From Candidatus Thiodiazotropha sp. (ex Monitilora ramsayi) (GTDB lineage Bacteria; Pseudomonadota; Gammaproteobacteria; Chromatiales; Chromatiaceae): a stretch of 64,000 nucleotides of DNA. The stretch's first letter is position 1, and each line of letters begins with the position of its first letter. The notes under the pieces were generated by a model. The model did no database searches, was not told the DNA's origin, and was given only the letters and a program-made list of their open reading frames with translations. Of this stretch, positions 30,201 through 38,901 are shown in pieces. The position numbers and the translations under genes were made by a program. The stretch lies in contig JAHXIP010000007.1 of NCBI GenBank assembly GCA_025655575.1, forward strand, positions 118,848-182,847, given 5' to 3'.

Positions 30201-32600
30201 GGCCGAGAAGTTTGGCTGCACGATACCACCAGTGTGATCGTTGAAGAAGGTCGTGTTGTCAATCTGGTTGGTGTAATGGTTGATATCACAGAACAGATGG
30301 AGACGGCTCAGGCACAGCAGCGTTTGTCTAAGATGATAGAGCAATCAACGGATGCTATCCTGCTGACCGATCAGGCATTTCATATCACATATATCAATGC
30401 AGCTTTTCAGCAACTGTATGGTTACGCCTTAAAGGACCTTGAAGGTAAGAAACCAGACCTGCTTAATGGTGAGCCGAACGCAGAAGAGATGCACCCTCAG
30501 ATTTATGGGGCATTGATGGAGGGAAAACAGGTTTTTCGGGAAATGCTGAATCGAAAAAAAGATGGCAGTCTGTTTGTTTGTCAACATCGAATATCACCAT
30601 TGAAAGGTGATCATGGCGAGATCATTGCCTACATGAGTTCACAGCGGGATGTCAGCCATCTCGTACAGGCTCAGGAGGATTTGATGGCCAGTGAAGAGCG
30701 TTGGCAATATGCCCTGGAGGGGGCAGGTGAGGGTGTGTGGGACTGGGATATCCAAAGCGGCAAGGTGTTCTATTCCAAACGCTGGAAGGAGATGCTGGGT
30801 TACAAGGAGGATGAGATAAGCGGCGTTTTCGATGAGTGGGAGTCTCGAGTACACCCAGATGATCTCGCTGAATGTTATGAAGAACTTCAGAGTCACTTTC
30901 GGGGCGATAAAGATATCTATCTGGTAGAAACCAGGCTCCGCCGTAAGGATGGGGACTATATGTGGATCCTTGCGCGCGGGCAGGCACGGGAATGGAGTGA
31001 GGACGGCAAGCCCTTGCGTATGATCGGCACCCATCAGGATATTTCGGGACGTAAGGACGCAGAGGCTGCATTGAAAAAAAGTGAAGAGCAGTATCGGCAG
31101 ATTGTAGAGACTGCGCTCGAAGGTGTGTGGGTTATCGATGCGGGAGGAATCACCACTTTTGTCAACGCCAGTATGGCTCGTATGCTGGAGTTTTCAGAAG
31201 CAGAAATAATCGGTAAATCACTCTTCGATTTCATGGATGAAGAGGGCCGGAGAATGGCTGAAGAGAAGCTAGAGAATCGTCGATCGGGTAAAGGGGAGGT
31301 ACATGAATTCAGGTTCAGGCGCAGGGATGGTAGTGATCTTTGGACCTATGTCTCCGCCGCCCCACGTCGGGATGAACAGGGGAACTATACCGGTGCGATT
31401 GCAATGATCAGCGATAATACGGAAGCGCGAAAATTCCAGGAGGCGTTGATCATCTCTCAAAAGATGGAGGCAGTGGGTCAACTCACAGGCGGCGTCGCGC
31501 ATGACTTCAATAATATCCTCGGGAGCATATTGGGCTTTACTGAATTGGCGCAGGAACGCTTTGGCAGGGAGGATGAAAAACTACAGAATTACCTCTATCA
31601 GATAGAGATTGCCGGTGGCAGAGCACGCGATCTGATCCGGCAGTTACTGATCTTCAGTCGTGGCGAAAACATTAAATCGGCGGTTCCAGTGCCATTGGTA
31701 CCTCTCATCAAAGAGATCGTCAAGATGCTGATACCTATGCTGCCTGCGACGGTCGAGATTCATACTGAATTACCCAGACAGTCACCAAGTGTCAAGGTTG
31801 ATCCGCTGCATATTCAACAAATGTTGATGAATCTCTGCATCAATGCCAGGGATGCCATTGATGGTCCTGGCGTGGTAAGAATCAGTGTCTCAACGCGTAT
31901 GCAGACTCAGGCAAGTTGTGATATTTGCGGTGAGACAGCGACGGGTGATTGGGTCAGTATCCGGGTAGAGGATACCGGCCAGGGAATTCCGGAGGGGCTA
32001 AAAGAGGATATCTTTCAGCCCTTTGTGACGAGTAAAGAAGTGGGTGAGGGTTCAGGTATGGGATTGGCAGTTGTGAGTGGGATTATCAGGTCTTATGCAG
32101 GCCATATGCTGGTCAGTTCCGCCCCGGGTGAGGGGGCCTGTTTTGAAATCCTGTTACCCCCCGCAGAGGTCTCCTTGAGGAAAACAACCGAGTACTTAAC
32201 CGCATTGGACTCGGGTGTTAACTTGACGGGAAAAATAATTCTGGTTGTGGATGACGAGCCGCAGATTCAAGCTTATTTTGAGGCGCTATTGTCTGATTAC
32301 AAAGCTGAAGTCGTTTGTTGTGATAATGGATTTCAGGCCCTGGGACGCCTCACCAAGGCAGCCGAACGATTCGATCTAGTGATCTGTGACCAGTCGATGC
32401 CAGGCATGAGTGGCAGTGAGATGGTGAGACAGCTGCGGAATCTGGGTAACGAAGTACCAGTGATACTATGTAGTGGCTATGGTGATGCGCTGGAGGACAA
32501 CCTCATCGGTTCATTAAATATCGGCATGTTGTTGCACAAACCGATGAAAAAGAGTGAAACGCTTTCAGCTATTCAGTGGTTACTTCAGCAAAAGGCGTGA
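27291..32600 (+). CDS. Giant soluble hybrid histidine kinase with eleven PAS domains
   Basis: A 1769-residue protein without membrane helices. Eleven PAS repeats can be counted from their recurring endings (for example VVRDITQKR, VLRDITDQM, TVKDVTESH, ISRDVTAAV, SLRDATEIR, TVTDITRQK, VMVDITEQM, SQRDVSHL, THQDISGRK). They begin near residues 15, 140, 266, 390, 513, 638, 762, 886, 1013, 1137 and 1266, a steady period of about 125. The kinase core has its His at residue 1404 in GGVAHDFNNIL, N-box NLCINARDAI, EDTGQGIPEG and GSGMGLAVV, followed by a receiver (about 1648-1769) with VICDQSMPGMSG and HKPM. It is probably a multi-input redox or ligand integrator. It follows the defective kinase by about 200 bp. 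Confidence 0.92.
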   Translation: MPDSLFPDLDAEILLNALLAEIQDVGLVTWSAEGRITSLSESCVRLMQLPSAASVGGPVSILWESPCRDFMTSFDRFQENISETRFEQALCLMRDGAPYWIDLTVRRCPAACGKTSAYMMVVRDITQKRNALTYAEKAQDLFDAVFRGIPDAAIFVDPERQILKVSMGVEAVFGYKQTELVGSGIKMLYAKDEDYDLQGRLRYNPAKAPDYTTYVTEYRRKDGQPFSAATVGGPLHDRHGELLGYIEVLRDITDQMCLESDLREQSEMLNSIFRQLPFALGVSDKHRNIVQMSDAALDLFEYQQTEMVGSSTRMVYPSDEAFRHAGEIIYSSRPGELVIVDLIAKSGREFKGRIQVSPLYDNERQLTGYLTAIEDVTDQLDDFEKLRQYEQMVSASSDALVLLDKDHRYLVANDAYLSLWKKSRHELIGKHISQNVGEGFYDSISAPSFQRCLDGEVVRFGATLVNYPGKSIYAEARHDPYRDEHGAISGVLLTVKDVTESHLAEQALRYSQQRLNEAAKFAAFALWEIDVDGANIVEDIVLRRLLGYDQTDDLGTFQKWMGIIPEPDRSRTIEIFEELFSGSYPFAEWKHAVYTKNGELIYLEVSAKLVEKAGKQRVMGISRDVTAAVVEQDRLRLYKEIVSNSGDPLIYISRDGVFRAVNQAYCDLWDKQSNEIEGHRVEEIVGAAFYTEKVKPIFERCTAGEFVSSEIEVFHLPVGYRFIEATWSPFRDKQREIQGVVVSLRDATEIRNATVALKESEEKFRAIFDNTPIGIGILDFQDASIIDINQAALKIYGYTQDEIKRLTPWDIIDGITQDNFLSNWERVRNTEGVTFESLHRRKDGSMINVLVSAKTVELKGQEVLIGTVTDITRQKRLESLVRSQEAQYRTLVESTSAILFSADPESFKFTFVSKEAESILGYPLSDWLDDPDFWVSHIHPDDRDWAPEYCVESTRDQQDHSFNYRMIAADGREVWLHDTTSVIVEEGRVVNLVGVMVDITEQMETAQAQQRLSKMIEQSTDAILLTDQAFHITYINAAFQQLYGYALKDLEGKKPDLLNGEPNAEEMHPQIYGALMEGKQVFREMLNRKKDGSLFVCQHRISPLKGDHGEIIAYMSSQRDVSHLVQAQEDLMASEERWQYALEGAGEGVWDWDIQSGKVFYSKRWKEMLGYKEDEISGVFDEWESRVHPDDLAECYEELQSHFRGDKDIYLVETRLRRKDGDYMWILARGQAREWSEDGKPLRMIGTHQDISGRKDAEAALKKSEEQYRQIVETALEGVWVIDAGGITTFVNASMARMLEFSEAEIIGKSLFDFMDEEGRRMAEEKLENRRSGKGEVHEFRFRRRDGSDLWTYVSAAPRRDEQGNYTGAIAMISDNTEARKFQEALIISQKMEAVGQLTGGVAHDFNNILGSILGFTELAQERFGREDEKLQNYLYQIEIAGGRARDLIRQLLIFSRGENIKSAVPVPLVPLIKEIVKMLIPMLPATVEIHTELPRQSPSVKVDPLHIQQMLMNLCINARDAIDGPGVVRISVSTRMQTQASCDICGETATGDWVSIRVEDTGQGIPEGLKEDIFQPFVTSKEVGEGSGMGLAVVSGIIRSYAGHMLVSSAPGEGACFEILLPPAEVSLRKTTEYLTALDSGVNLTGKIILVVDDEPQIQAYFEALLSDYKAEVVCCDNGFQALGRLTKAAERFDLVICDQSMPGMSGSEMVRQLRNLGNEVPVILCSGYGDALEDNLIGSLNIGMLLHKPMKKSETLSAIQWLLQQKA

Positions 32601-32684
32601 AGAAGACACTGCGGATGTTGTTCGGGAAAATGAGGTGCATTTTCGTCTCGGATGGACGAAGGTAAAACCCCCTGGGGATCAGCT

Positions 32685-35066
32685 TTATACGGCATCTACC
32701 ACAGATGATAGGCTTTCTTCATCTGAATAAATCGGTAGACGGATGTTGAAGACGGTGCCGCGTTCCATCTCCGTATCGAAGCAAAGGTGGCCCCGGTGTT
32801 TGCGTACGATGACATCGTGGGTCAGTGTGAGCCCCTGTCCAGATCCCTGTCCAATGTCCCGTGTGGTGAAGAAGGGGTTGAATATATGATCTCTTGCCTC
32901 GGGCGGGATACCTAATCCATTGTCACCCACGCAAATCTCAACACATGTCTGTAGTTTGCTGCTGCTGATGTGAATCACGCCGGGAGGTCCGTCGCTTCGC
33001 TCCTCTATTGCCTGAACGGCATTGACCAGTAGATTTAGCAGTGCCTGGGAGAGGTCGCCTGGAAAACAGTAAGCCTCAAGAGTCGGTTCATGCAGGTCAA
33101 ATTCAATGGTTGCGGCACCTGACCAACGATGACGTGAGATGGCAACGACATCGTGTATCAGCTTGTTTAGGTCGCTCTTTTCAGCGATTGGCTTTTCCGG
33201 ATGTGCGAAAACACGCATCGAACGGACGATGCGCGTAACTTGTTCGGTGCAATCAAAAGATTGTTCTATGGCTGTTCCTGTCTCCTCCATGAGGGATTCG
33301 GGATCCAGCTCCTCCTGTACCTTTTTACATTCCTTGACCTGACTGGCGAGCTGAGTGATCTCCTGTGCGCCAGTAAGCAGTGGCTCATAGGTTTCAAACA
33401 GGCTCTCCATGTCGTCGATGGCTTCTTGTAAAAATCGCAGATTATTGGTGATGGTTTGAATCGGCGTATTGATTTCATGGGCGATACCACTGGCCATCTG
33501 GGATAGGGCTTCCATTTTGTGGTTTTGGCTCAGCTTGATTTCCATTTGCCGTCTTTCTGCCTCCATCTGCTTGCGACGCGTGATGTCACGCAGAATGCAG
33601 ATAGTTTGCCAACTGCCATTCAGGCAAACGGATGATAGTGCGATTTCGGTAGGAAATAGCTCACCGTTCTGTCGAACTGAGGATAGTTCCAAAGTTGTGC
33701 CGTTCAAGAAGCGCTCAGGTTTATTAATGCCTGCCAATACATTGCCGGCCTGATCGTTTGGCTTCTTTTGCGTGGGTAACAACCATTGAGCAATTTCCAT
33801 CCCTATGGCTTGATTAGCCGAGTAGCCGAAAATTTTCTCAGCTGCCAGATTCCAGAACTCGACTCGACCCTGTGAATTGAGCATGATGATTGCATCAAGA
33901 GCCGATTTTGCCAAGCTGGCGAATTTTTCCTCGCTCTCTCGCAGTCGTGCCAGATTATCAGCCAATTGATTGCTAGCTTGCTGTTGCTTCTCCATGGAAA
34001 CTGCCAGGCATTTTTGTGAGTGATTTAACTGGTGGTTCAGTTTTACCAGATAGAGTAGAAACACTGTGATCAACAGGAAGGATGCCGTTGTACTTGCTGC
34101 AGTTATCGGATGGATTTTTGCCCATGCAATAAGTGTGGGCGGCGGGATCTTGTGGGGAGGTAGATTGAGCGCCTCAAATAGGACATGCACCGGTTGATAA
34201 TTAGAGGGCACGGTCCAGCCAAAACTGTGGCTGCTGATTGCGGCGGGATGATCATGAGGCATATTCAATAGTGCTCGGGTGACCTTTTTTACAAGTTTGT
34301 TTGGTGTATGCGGCAGAGCGGCCATCGGCCATTCCGGGTAGAGGCGTGTACTGAGCAGAAATGGAAAATCCTCCACCTGCTTGGGATTCAGCAGCTTGAT
34401 CTGATGCAGGTCAATAAGGCCAGATGCCGCCATGCGTTCCAGGGTGTCTGTACGTACCGTGCCTGCTTCCACTTCACCATCAAGTACAGCACGCACGACA
34501 TCATCATGGGTACCGTAAAAACTTACATCCAACGAATCGATATAGATGCCACTTTCTTCCAGTTCCCGCCAAGCCATCAGGTACCCACCAAGTGAAGTGG
34601 AATTGACTGCTGCAAAGCGTTTTTGCTTTAAGTCTATGAGTGAATTGATATCACTTCGATCATGATGTGTGAAGATGACGCCGCCAAAGCTCGCCAGGGG
34701 AAAATTACCACTGCGATTGATCAGGGTGGCGATACGAAATGCATGAAAGTTGTGCTCAGATTGAATATAGATGGCTGAATTTGCGAGCAGTAAATCAATG
34801 CCTTGTGATTTGATCTGCTGAGGTATCTGCTCAAAAGTGAGAGGTAAGATGTGGAAGTGCAGGTGTGGAATCTGCTGATTCAGATAGTCTGCTGTGGGGG
34901 ACCATCGATCGATGGCTACCTGTGTGCCGCGTTTTGCAAGTACACCGATGGTGATCGGCCGTTGACCGGCTGCTGTGATATCTGCAATTGCGTTGTCAGC
35001 CAGATAGATGCCTAAGAAAAAGAAAACTAGCATCCATGCAACAGTACTGCGTAACAACATGGACAT
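32685..35066 (-). CDS. PhnD-type periplasmic sensor histidine kinase with PAS domain
   Basis: A 793-residue sensor. An N-terminal signal/anchor (about 10-29) is followed by a PhnD-like periplasmic binding domain (about 37-300, TIGVLAKRG, GIDLLLANSAIY, STSLGGYLMAW), membrane helix 2 (about 320-342), a coiled coil, a PAS domain (about 380-500) and a kinase core with His530 in GIAHEINTPIQ. The ATPase boxes NLLVNAVQAI, VGDNGLGIPPEARDHIFNPFFTTR and GSGQGLTL are intact. The layout resembles TtrS, the tetrathionate sensor, and relatives that bind phosphonates or other oxyanions. No response regulator gene is adjacent, so the kinase is an orphan. It converges on the multi-PAS kinase. Confidence 0.9.
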   Translation of the reverse strand: MSMLLRSTVAWMLVFFFLGIYLADNAIADITAAGQRPITIGVLAKRGTQVAIDRWSPTADYLNQQIPHLHFHILPLTFEQIPQQIKSQGIDLLLANSAIYIQSEHNFHAFRIATLINRSGNFPLASFGGVIFTHHDRSDINSLIDLKQKRFAAVNSTSLGGYLMAWRELEESGIYIDSLDVSFYGTHDDVVRAVLDGEVEAGTVRTDTLERMAASGLIDLHQIKLLNPKQVEDFPFLLSTRLYPEWPMAALPHTPNKLVKKVTRALLNMPHDHPAAISSHSFGWTVPSNYQPVHVLFEALNLPPHKIPPPTLIAWAKIHPITAASTTASFLLITVFLLYLVKLNHQLNHSQKCLAVSMEKQQQASNQLADNLARLRESEEKFASLAKSALDAIIMLNSQGRVEFWNLAAEKIFGYSANQAIGMEIAQWLLPTQKKPNDQAGNVLAGINKPERFLNGTTLELSSVRQNGELFPTEIALSSVCLNGSWQTICILRDITRRKQMEAERRQMEIKLSQNHKMEALSQMASGIAHEINTPIQTITNNLRFLQEAIDDMESLFETYEPLLTGAQEITQLASQVKECKKVQEELDPESLMEETGTAIEQSFDCTEQVTRIVRSMRVFAHPEKPIAEKSDLNKLIHDVVAISRHRWSGAATIEFDLHEPTLEAYCFPGDLSQALLNLLVNAVQAIEERSDGPPGVIHISSSKLQTCVEICVGDNGLGIPPEARDHIFNPFFTTRDIGQGSGQGLTLTHDVIVRKHRGHLCFDTEMERGTVFNIRLPIYSDEESLSSVVDAV

Positions 35067-35220
35067 TGCCTGGTGGGGTCAAGTCTTGTGACTGATGCAG
35101 TCAGTCTATCGGCAGGTAACGACTCTTTTTAAGATCAGTCTCCGTGTAAAACCGGCTGAATGTGCTTATTCAGGAAGTTTGTTCATCTTTCGGCGCTGTG
35201 TGGGTGGCGGTAATATCCCA

Positions 35221-35925
35221 CTATTGAACCTGTAGTTCGATTCGTCCATTAATGTTCACCTGTAAGCGCTGGCTACCGGCTTCCAGGCTGGGTGCGGAAA
35301 CTTTACCCTCCATGGCCATCATGCTGGCCCGCATACGCATGGGTTGAATCGGTTGCCCCGAAGTGTTGATCGACATCTCTATCAGTCTAAAGGTCTTGTG
35401 ACCGAGCTGGGTCGTTACCAGCTTTGCCCGCTGTTGGAAGGCACTGATTGCCTGTTTGACCAGTGCCTCCTCCACGCTCAGGCGCTGCTCGTTCGAAACC
35501 GTGTAACTGATTGATTCCAAAGCAAGAGATGACTGTAGTCGGCTTAAAAGTTGACTCAACTTTTCACTTTGTCGGCTCTCCAGCCTGATCGACTGTTTTA
35601 CGCGCCAGCCGGTCAATCGCTTTTGCTGATAGATGGGTGATGTCTGGTAGCCGAGTGTCTGTACCTTGATGCCTTCGGTCGCCTTTGCTTTTTCTAGAGC
35701 ACTGGTTATCTCCTGATTGACCCAATCGGTCAGTGCACTCAGGTCACTGCCCTCTTTTTGAGCATAGAGGACAGCAATGAGGGTATCGTTATCCACCTCC
35801 ATAGAGGCCTGTGCGCTCAGATTGACCTGGTCATAGCGAACAGGTTGCTCTTCCGCGAATGATATTGATGATATGAGCAGGCAGATGAGGGGCAGAAAAT
35901 GATTCCAGGTGGACTGAATGTGCAT
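35221..35925 (-). CDS. SIMPL-domain (DUF541) periplasmic protein
   Basis: A 234-residue exported protein with a cleavable signal peptide ending at about residue 24 (ISFAEEQ). The body matches the SIMPL/DUF541 family, which includes E. coli YggE, an oxidative-stress-related periplasmic protein: the early VNLSAQASMEVDNDTLIAVL strand and the late VNINGRIELQ strand are characteristic. The biochemical function of the family is not established. It is monocistronic, transcribed away from the neighbouring chemoreceptor. Confidence 0.88.
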   Translation of the reverse strand: MHIQSTWNHFLPLICLLISSISFAEEQPVRYDQVNLSAQASMEVDNDTLIAVLYAQKEGSDLSALTDWVNQEITSALEKAKATEGIKVQTLGYQTSPIYQQKRLTGWRVKQSIRLESRQSEKLSQLLSRLQSSLALESISYTVSNEQRLSVEEALVKQAISAFQQRAKLVTTQLGHKTFRLIEMSINTSGQPIQPMRMRASMMAMEGKVSAPSLEAGSQRLQVNINGRIELQVQ

Positions 35926-36326
35926 AATGCACTCCTTAATTCGCTTTAGGTGGCGCTATATTCGGATATCTTCACTGAAAACCTGTGGTGGCGGCAAGTA
36001 TAGCCCAGTCAATGCCGGTTATTGAGTAGACGCAGCTGAAATACACCTCAGTCAGATTGGCTTTAATAGCTGTCATGACCCCATCAACTCCAGGTGGCCT
36101 AATCGCTCAGGAACCTAAAGATTATTCTGCGGCTGGCGATACTATTGTAGGAAGCGCAGCCGGTCGCCGCTCGTCTATGTATCGGCGAGGCAGGGAGGAG
36201 GGTGGCCTTTTTATGTTACTCGAGGTGTTGTCGAGAGCGGAACTGTCAGTGAAAACTCCGGGGTGCAGAGGTGGTATCCGTGAGTTGCTCGAGTGCGTTA
36301 TCACACATGATTAAGGCTTGATAACT
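35926..36326. other. Gene-free divergent intergenic region
   Basis: About 400 bp between the SIMPL gene and the membrane chemoreceptor. An 85-codon frame at 36057-36314 starts with TTG, has no ribosome site and no family resemblance, and is not called. No clear operator was seen. Confidence 0.45.
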
Positions 36327-37778
36327 ATGAAACGTTTGTACCTGGCCACAAGATTGCAGATCTATGTGGTGGTCTTCGTGCTGCTGAATCTATTCAGTAT
36401 CCTTTCTGTATTGATGGTCGATGGGTATCGGCATTGGTTTTGGCTGTTTCCCTTACTTGCCATTGGGGTGGCAGCGATTATCTCCTACCGGATGAAGATG
36501 CCGTTTCTTGTCATGAAACGGACCGATGAAGTTCTGCAGGAGATGCTGCAGGGGCAATTTACTTCACGCATAACTGATGTGCCCTGGATGGGAGAGGCAG
36601 GACATGTTGCATGGAACCTGAACGAGACGCTGGACCAGCTGGAGACCTTCTTTCGAGAGGTCAAGACCAGTTTCGAATGCGTCTCCCAAGGGCAATACTA
36701 TCGCCGTACGTTGCCCGCAGGTCTTCATGGAGAGCTGGAAAAAACACTCACTCGAATCAATGAATCACTGAAAGCCATGGCCGACAACGCCATCTTTATC
36801 AATCGGAATGAGATGGCCGCAAAACTGCAGGAGCTCAATACCAACCAGACGATGAGTAACCTGCTGCTGAGCCAGAATGATTTAACGCGCATCACCAGCG
36901 AGATGCAGAAGGTCTCACAGATTGCGACTGACAATATGCAGAAAGCCCAGGAGAGCCAAGGCGCTGTTTCTCAGGTGGTTGGGGCACAGACGAAAACACT
37001 GGGGATGATCGAGCAGAGTCACCAGACCATGGCGCAATTGAATACTATGAGTGATGAGATTACCGGTATTCTCGGCATGATCAGTGAGATTGCCGATAAG
37101 ACCAATCTGCTGGCGCTGAATGCCTCGATTGAGGCAGCCAGAGCAGGCGAGCATGGCCGGGGTTTTGCTGTCGTTGCAGACGAGGTTAAGAAACTGGCGG
37201 AGAGCACCAAGAAAGCCACGGATGAGATTCGTGAGGTGGTGACTACCTTTCAGGGTGAGACAACCGCTATGCAGACCAACTCCAATGAGATGCTGGAAAT
37301 GGCCAACAGCGTGCAGATCGCAGTAGAGGATATGAATAGCAGTTTCAATGTATTTGCAGAACAGGCGCAGATGACCTTTACCTCGGTCGATTTTGCCCAC
37401 GATATCTGTTACGCCTCTTTGGTCAAAGTGGATCACATGATCTATAAGCAGAAAGCCTATAAATCCTTTCATGCCGGTACACAGAATGCGGATGCTGACG
37501 CTGTCCAGGTGGATCATCATAGCTGCCGTCTCGGCAAGTGGTATTACGAAGGTATCGGTAAGGAGGCCTTTGGTCATACGCAGGCCTTCAGAGACCTGGA
37601 GACACCACATATGGAGGTCCACAATGCAGGCCATTCCGCGCTTGGTTATCTCAGTGATGATTGGCAAAAAGATACTGAATTACAGGGCAAGATATTGGTG
37701 ACCTACCAAGATATGGAACATGCCAGTGACCGCGTGATGGATCGTATCGATGCCATGATTAATGAGAAGCACGGGTAG
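36327..37778 (+). CDS. Membrane-anchored chemoreceptor with C-terminal CZB domain
   Basis: A methyl-accepting protein of 483 residues. Two closely spaced N-terminal membrane helices (about 12-32 and 38-56) leave almost no periplasmic domain. A HAMP-like linker follows, then the MA domain with tip [21 protein letters not shown] and [13 protein letters not shown], and a CZB zinc-binding domain with His in [28 protein letters not shown] and [10 protein letters not shown]. The receptor has no ligand-binding domain of its own. The Aer-like PAS gene 11 bp downstream may supply the sensory input. The ATG at 36327 follows AAGG; the TTG at 36318 is less likely. Confidence 0.9.
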   Translation: MKRLYLATRLQIYVVVFVLLNLFSILSVLMVDGYRHWFWLFPLLAIGVAAIISYRMKMPFLVMKRTDEVLQEMLQGQFTSRITDVPWMGEAGHVAWNLNETLDQLETFFREVKTSFECVSQGQYYRRTLPAGLHGELEKTLTRINESLKAMADNAIFINRNEMAAKLQELNTNQTMSNLLLSQNDLTRITSEMQKVSQIATDNMQKAQESQGAVSQVVGAQTKTLGMIEQSHQTMAQLNTMSDEITGILGMISEIADKTNLLALNASIEAARAGEHGRGFAVVADEVKKLAESTKKATDEIREVVTTFQGETTAMQTNSNEMLEMANSVQIAVEDMNSSFNVFAEQAQMTFTSVDFAHDICYASLVKVDHMIYKQKAYKSFHAGTQNADADAVQVDHHSCRLGKWYYEGIGKEAFGHTQAFRDLETPHMEVHNAGHSALGYLSDDWQKDTELQGKILVTYQDMEHASDRVMDRIDAMINEKHG

Positions 37779-37789
37779 GAGGTGAAACG

Positions 37790-38314
37790 ATGAAAAGTGG
37801 AATTACACCAACTGATCGCGAGATTCTCATGAAAGATCAGGATTTCATTGTCTCGAAGACGGACCTTAAGGGGCGTATTACTTATGCCAATCGGGTGTTT
37901 ATGCAGATGGCCGGCTATACAGAGTCAGAGCTGCTAAATGTGCAGCATAATATTATCCGTCACCCTGATATGCCGCGCGGTGTATTCCGTCTGCTGTGGA
38001 ATGTGATCGAGTCGGGCCAGGAGTGTTTCGCCTATGTGAAAAATATGGCAAAGAGTGGGGATTACTACTGGGTTTATGCCAATGTGACGGTGGATTATGA
38101 TACCAATAATCAACCCATTGGTTATTTTTCTGTACGGCGCAAGCCCAGCCGGGAAGGGATTTCGGCAATTATTCCTGTCTATCAGGAGATGATGCGCGTT
38201 GAACAACAGGCAGGCGCGCGAGATGCCCCCAATGCCTCCGTCAATTGGTTGGTCGAGTTGCTGCAAAGCAAAGGCACCACTTACGAAGAGTTTATACACA
38301 CATTGGGTCACTGA
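37790..38314 (+). CDS. Stand-alone Aer-type PAS protein
   Basis: A 174-residue soluble protein that is essentially one PAS domain (about 15-125) of the aerotaxis-receptor type. The segments TDLKGRITYANRVFMQMAGY, HNIIRHPDMPRGVFRLLW and YYWVYANVTV closely follow the FAD-binding PAS of Aer, which senses redox state. There is no HAMP or MA domain. The C-terminal 50 residues include a helix (WLVELLQSKGTTYEEFIHTLG). It starts 11 bp after the receptor gene, so the two are almost surely co-transcribed. FAD binding is inferred from the Aer likeness. Confidence 0.88.
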   Translation: MKSGITPTDREILMKDQDFIVSKTDLKGRITYANRVFMQMAGYTESELLNVQHNIIRHPDMPRGVFRLLWNVIESGQECFAYVKNMAKSGDYYWVYANVTVDYDTNNQPIGYFSVRRKPSREGISAIIPVYQEMMRVEQQAGARDAPNASVNWLVELLQSKGTTYEEFIHTLGH

Positions 38315-38337
38315 ATCGATGGGGTACCGCGGTGTAC

Positions 38338-38775
38338 CTATTCCGCAGTCAGTGTCTCCGGTGAGAACCTGGCTGTCAGGATGCGAAGGAGTGTGAGTAG
38401 CACGATGACTGCCAGACTGAGCAAGACCTCCAGGGCGGTATACTCCCGGTACCAAAGGCTGATCAGTTCACCGATTAACACGACCAGTGCCGCATCCAGA
38501 ATCAGCGTAACCTTGACCCGGCCTAATTCCAGATAGGATTGCAACGTGCGCACCAGTTCCAGGATAGCCAGGATGATGACTGCATCGACGATCATCTTTT
38601 CGGCTTCATGACTCCACTCACCTATCAATGCCAGATAGAGCATGTAGCCGAGATGAATGACACCGGCGATGATCCATAGTCCCAGGCAAACGATTAAGCC
38701 GCCAACCAACAATCGGGTCATTCGGTTAAAAAGTTGTGGATTGATGAAGGTCTGTACTTGGCTTTTTGGCGGCAT
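38338..38775 (-). CDS. PsiE-family membrane protein
   Basis: A 145-residue protein with four predicted membrane helices, matching the phosphate-starvation-inducible PsiE family. Key segments are EKMIVDAVIILAILELVRTLQSYLE and the following VTLILDAALVVLIGELI. PsiE function is unknown in any organism. It ends 23 bp from the PAS gene in convergent orientation. Confidence 0.82.
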   Translation of the reverse strand: MPPKSQVQTFINPQLFNRMTRLLVGGLIVCLGLWIIAGVIHLGYMLYLALIGEWSHEAEKMIVDAVIILAILELVRTLQSYLELGRVKVTLILDAALVVLIGELISLWYREYTALEVLLSLAVIVLLTLLRILTARFSPETLTAE

Positions 38776-38901
38776 GAGCTGATGCTAATGTGTGAGATAT
38801 TTTTCAGGGTGTTCTGTTCTGCAGGTAACGGATACAGACTGGATGCCGAGAAGGATATCCCTGATTTGTTACCCGCTTGTTTAAGAAGGATGAAGCCCGG
38901 G

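Noticed and set aside
36057..36314. 85-codon frame upstream of the membrane chemoreceptor
   Set aside because: TTG start, no ribosome site, no family resemblance and low-quality composition.
36915..37667. 250-codon frame antisense to the membrane chemoreceptor
   Set aside because: Shadow of the MA and CZB coding sequence.
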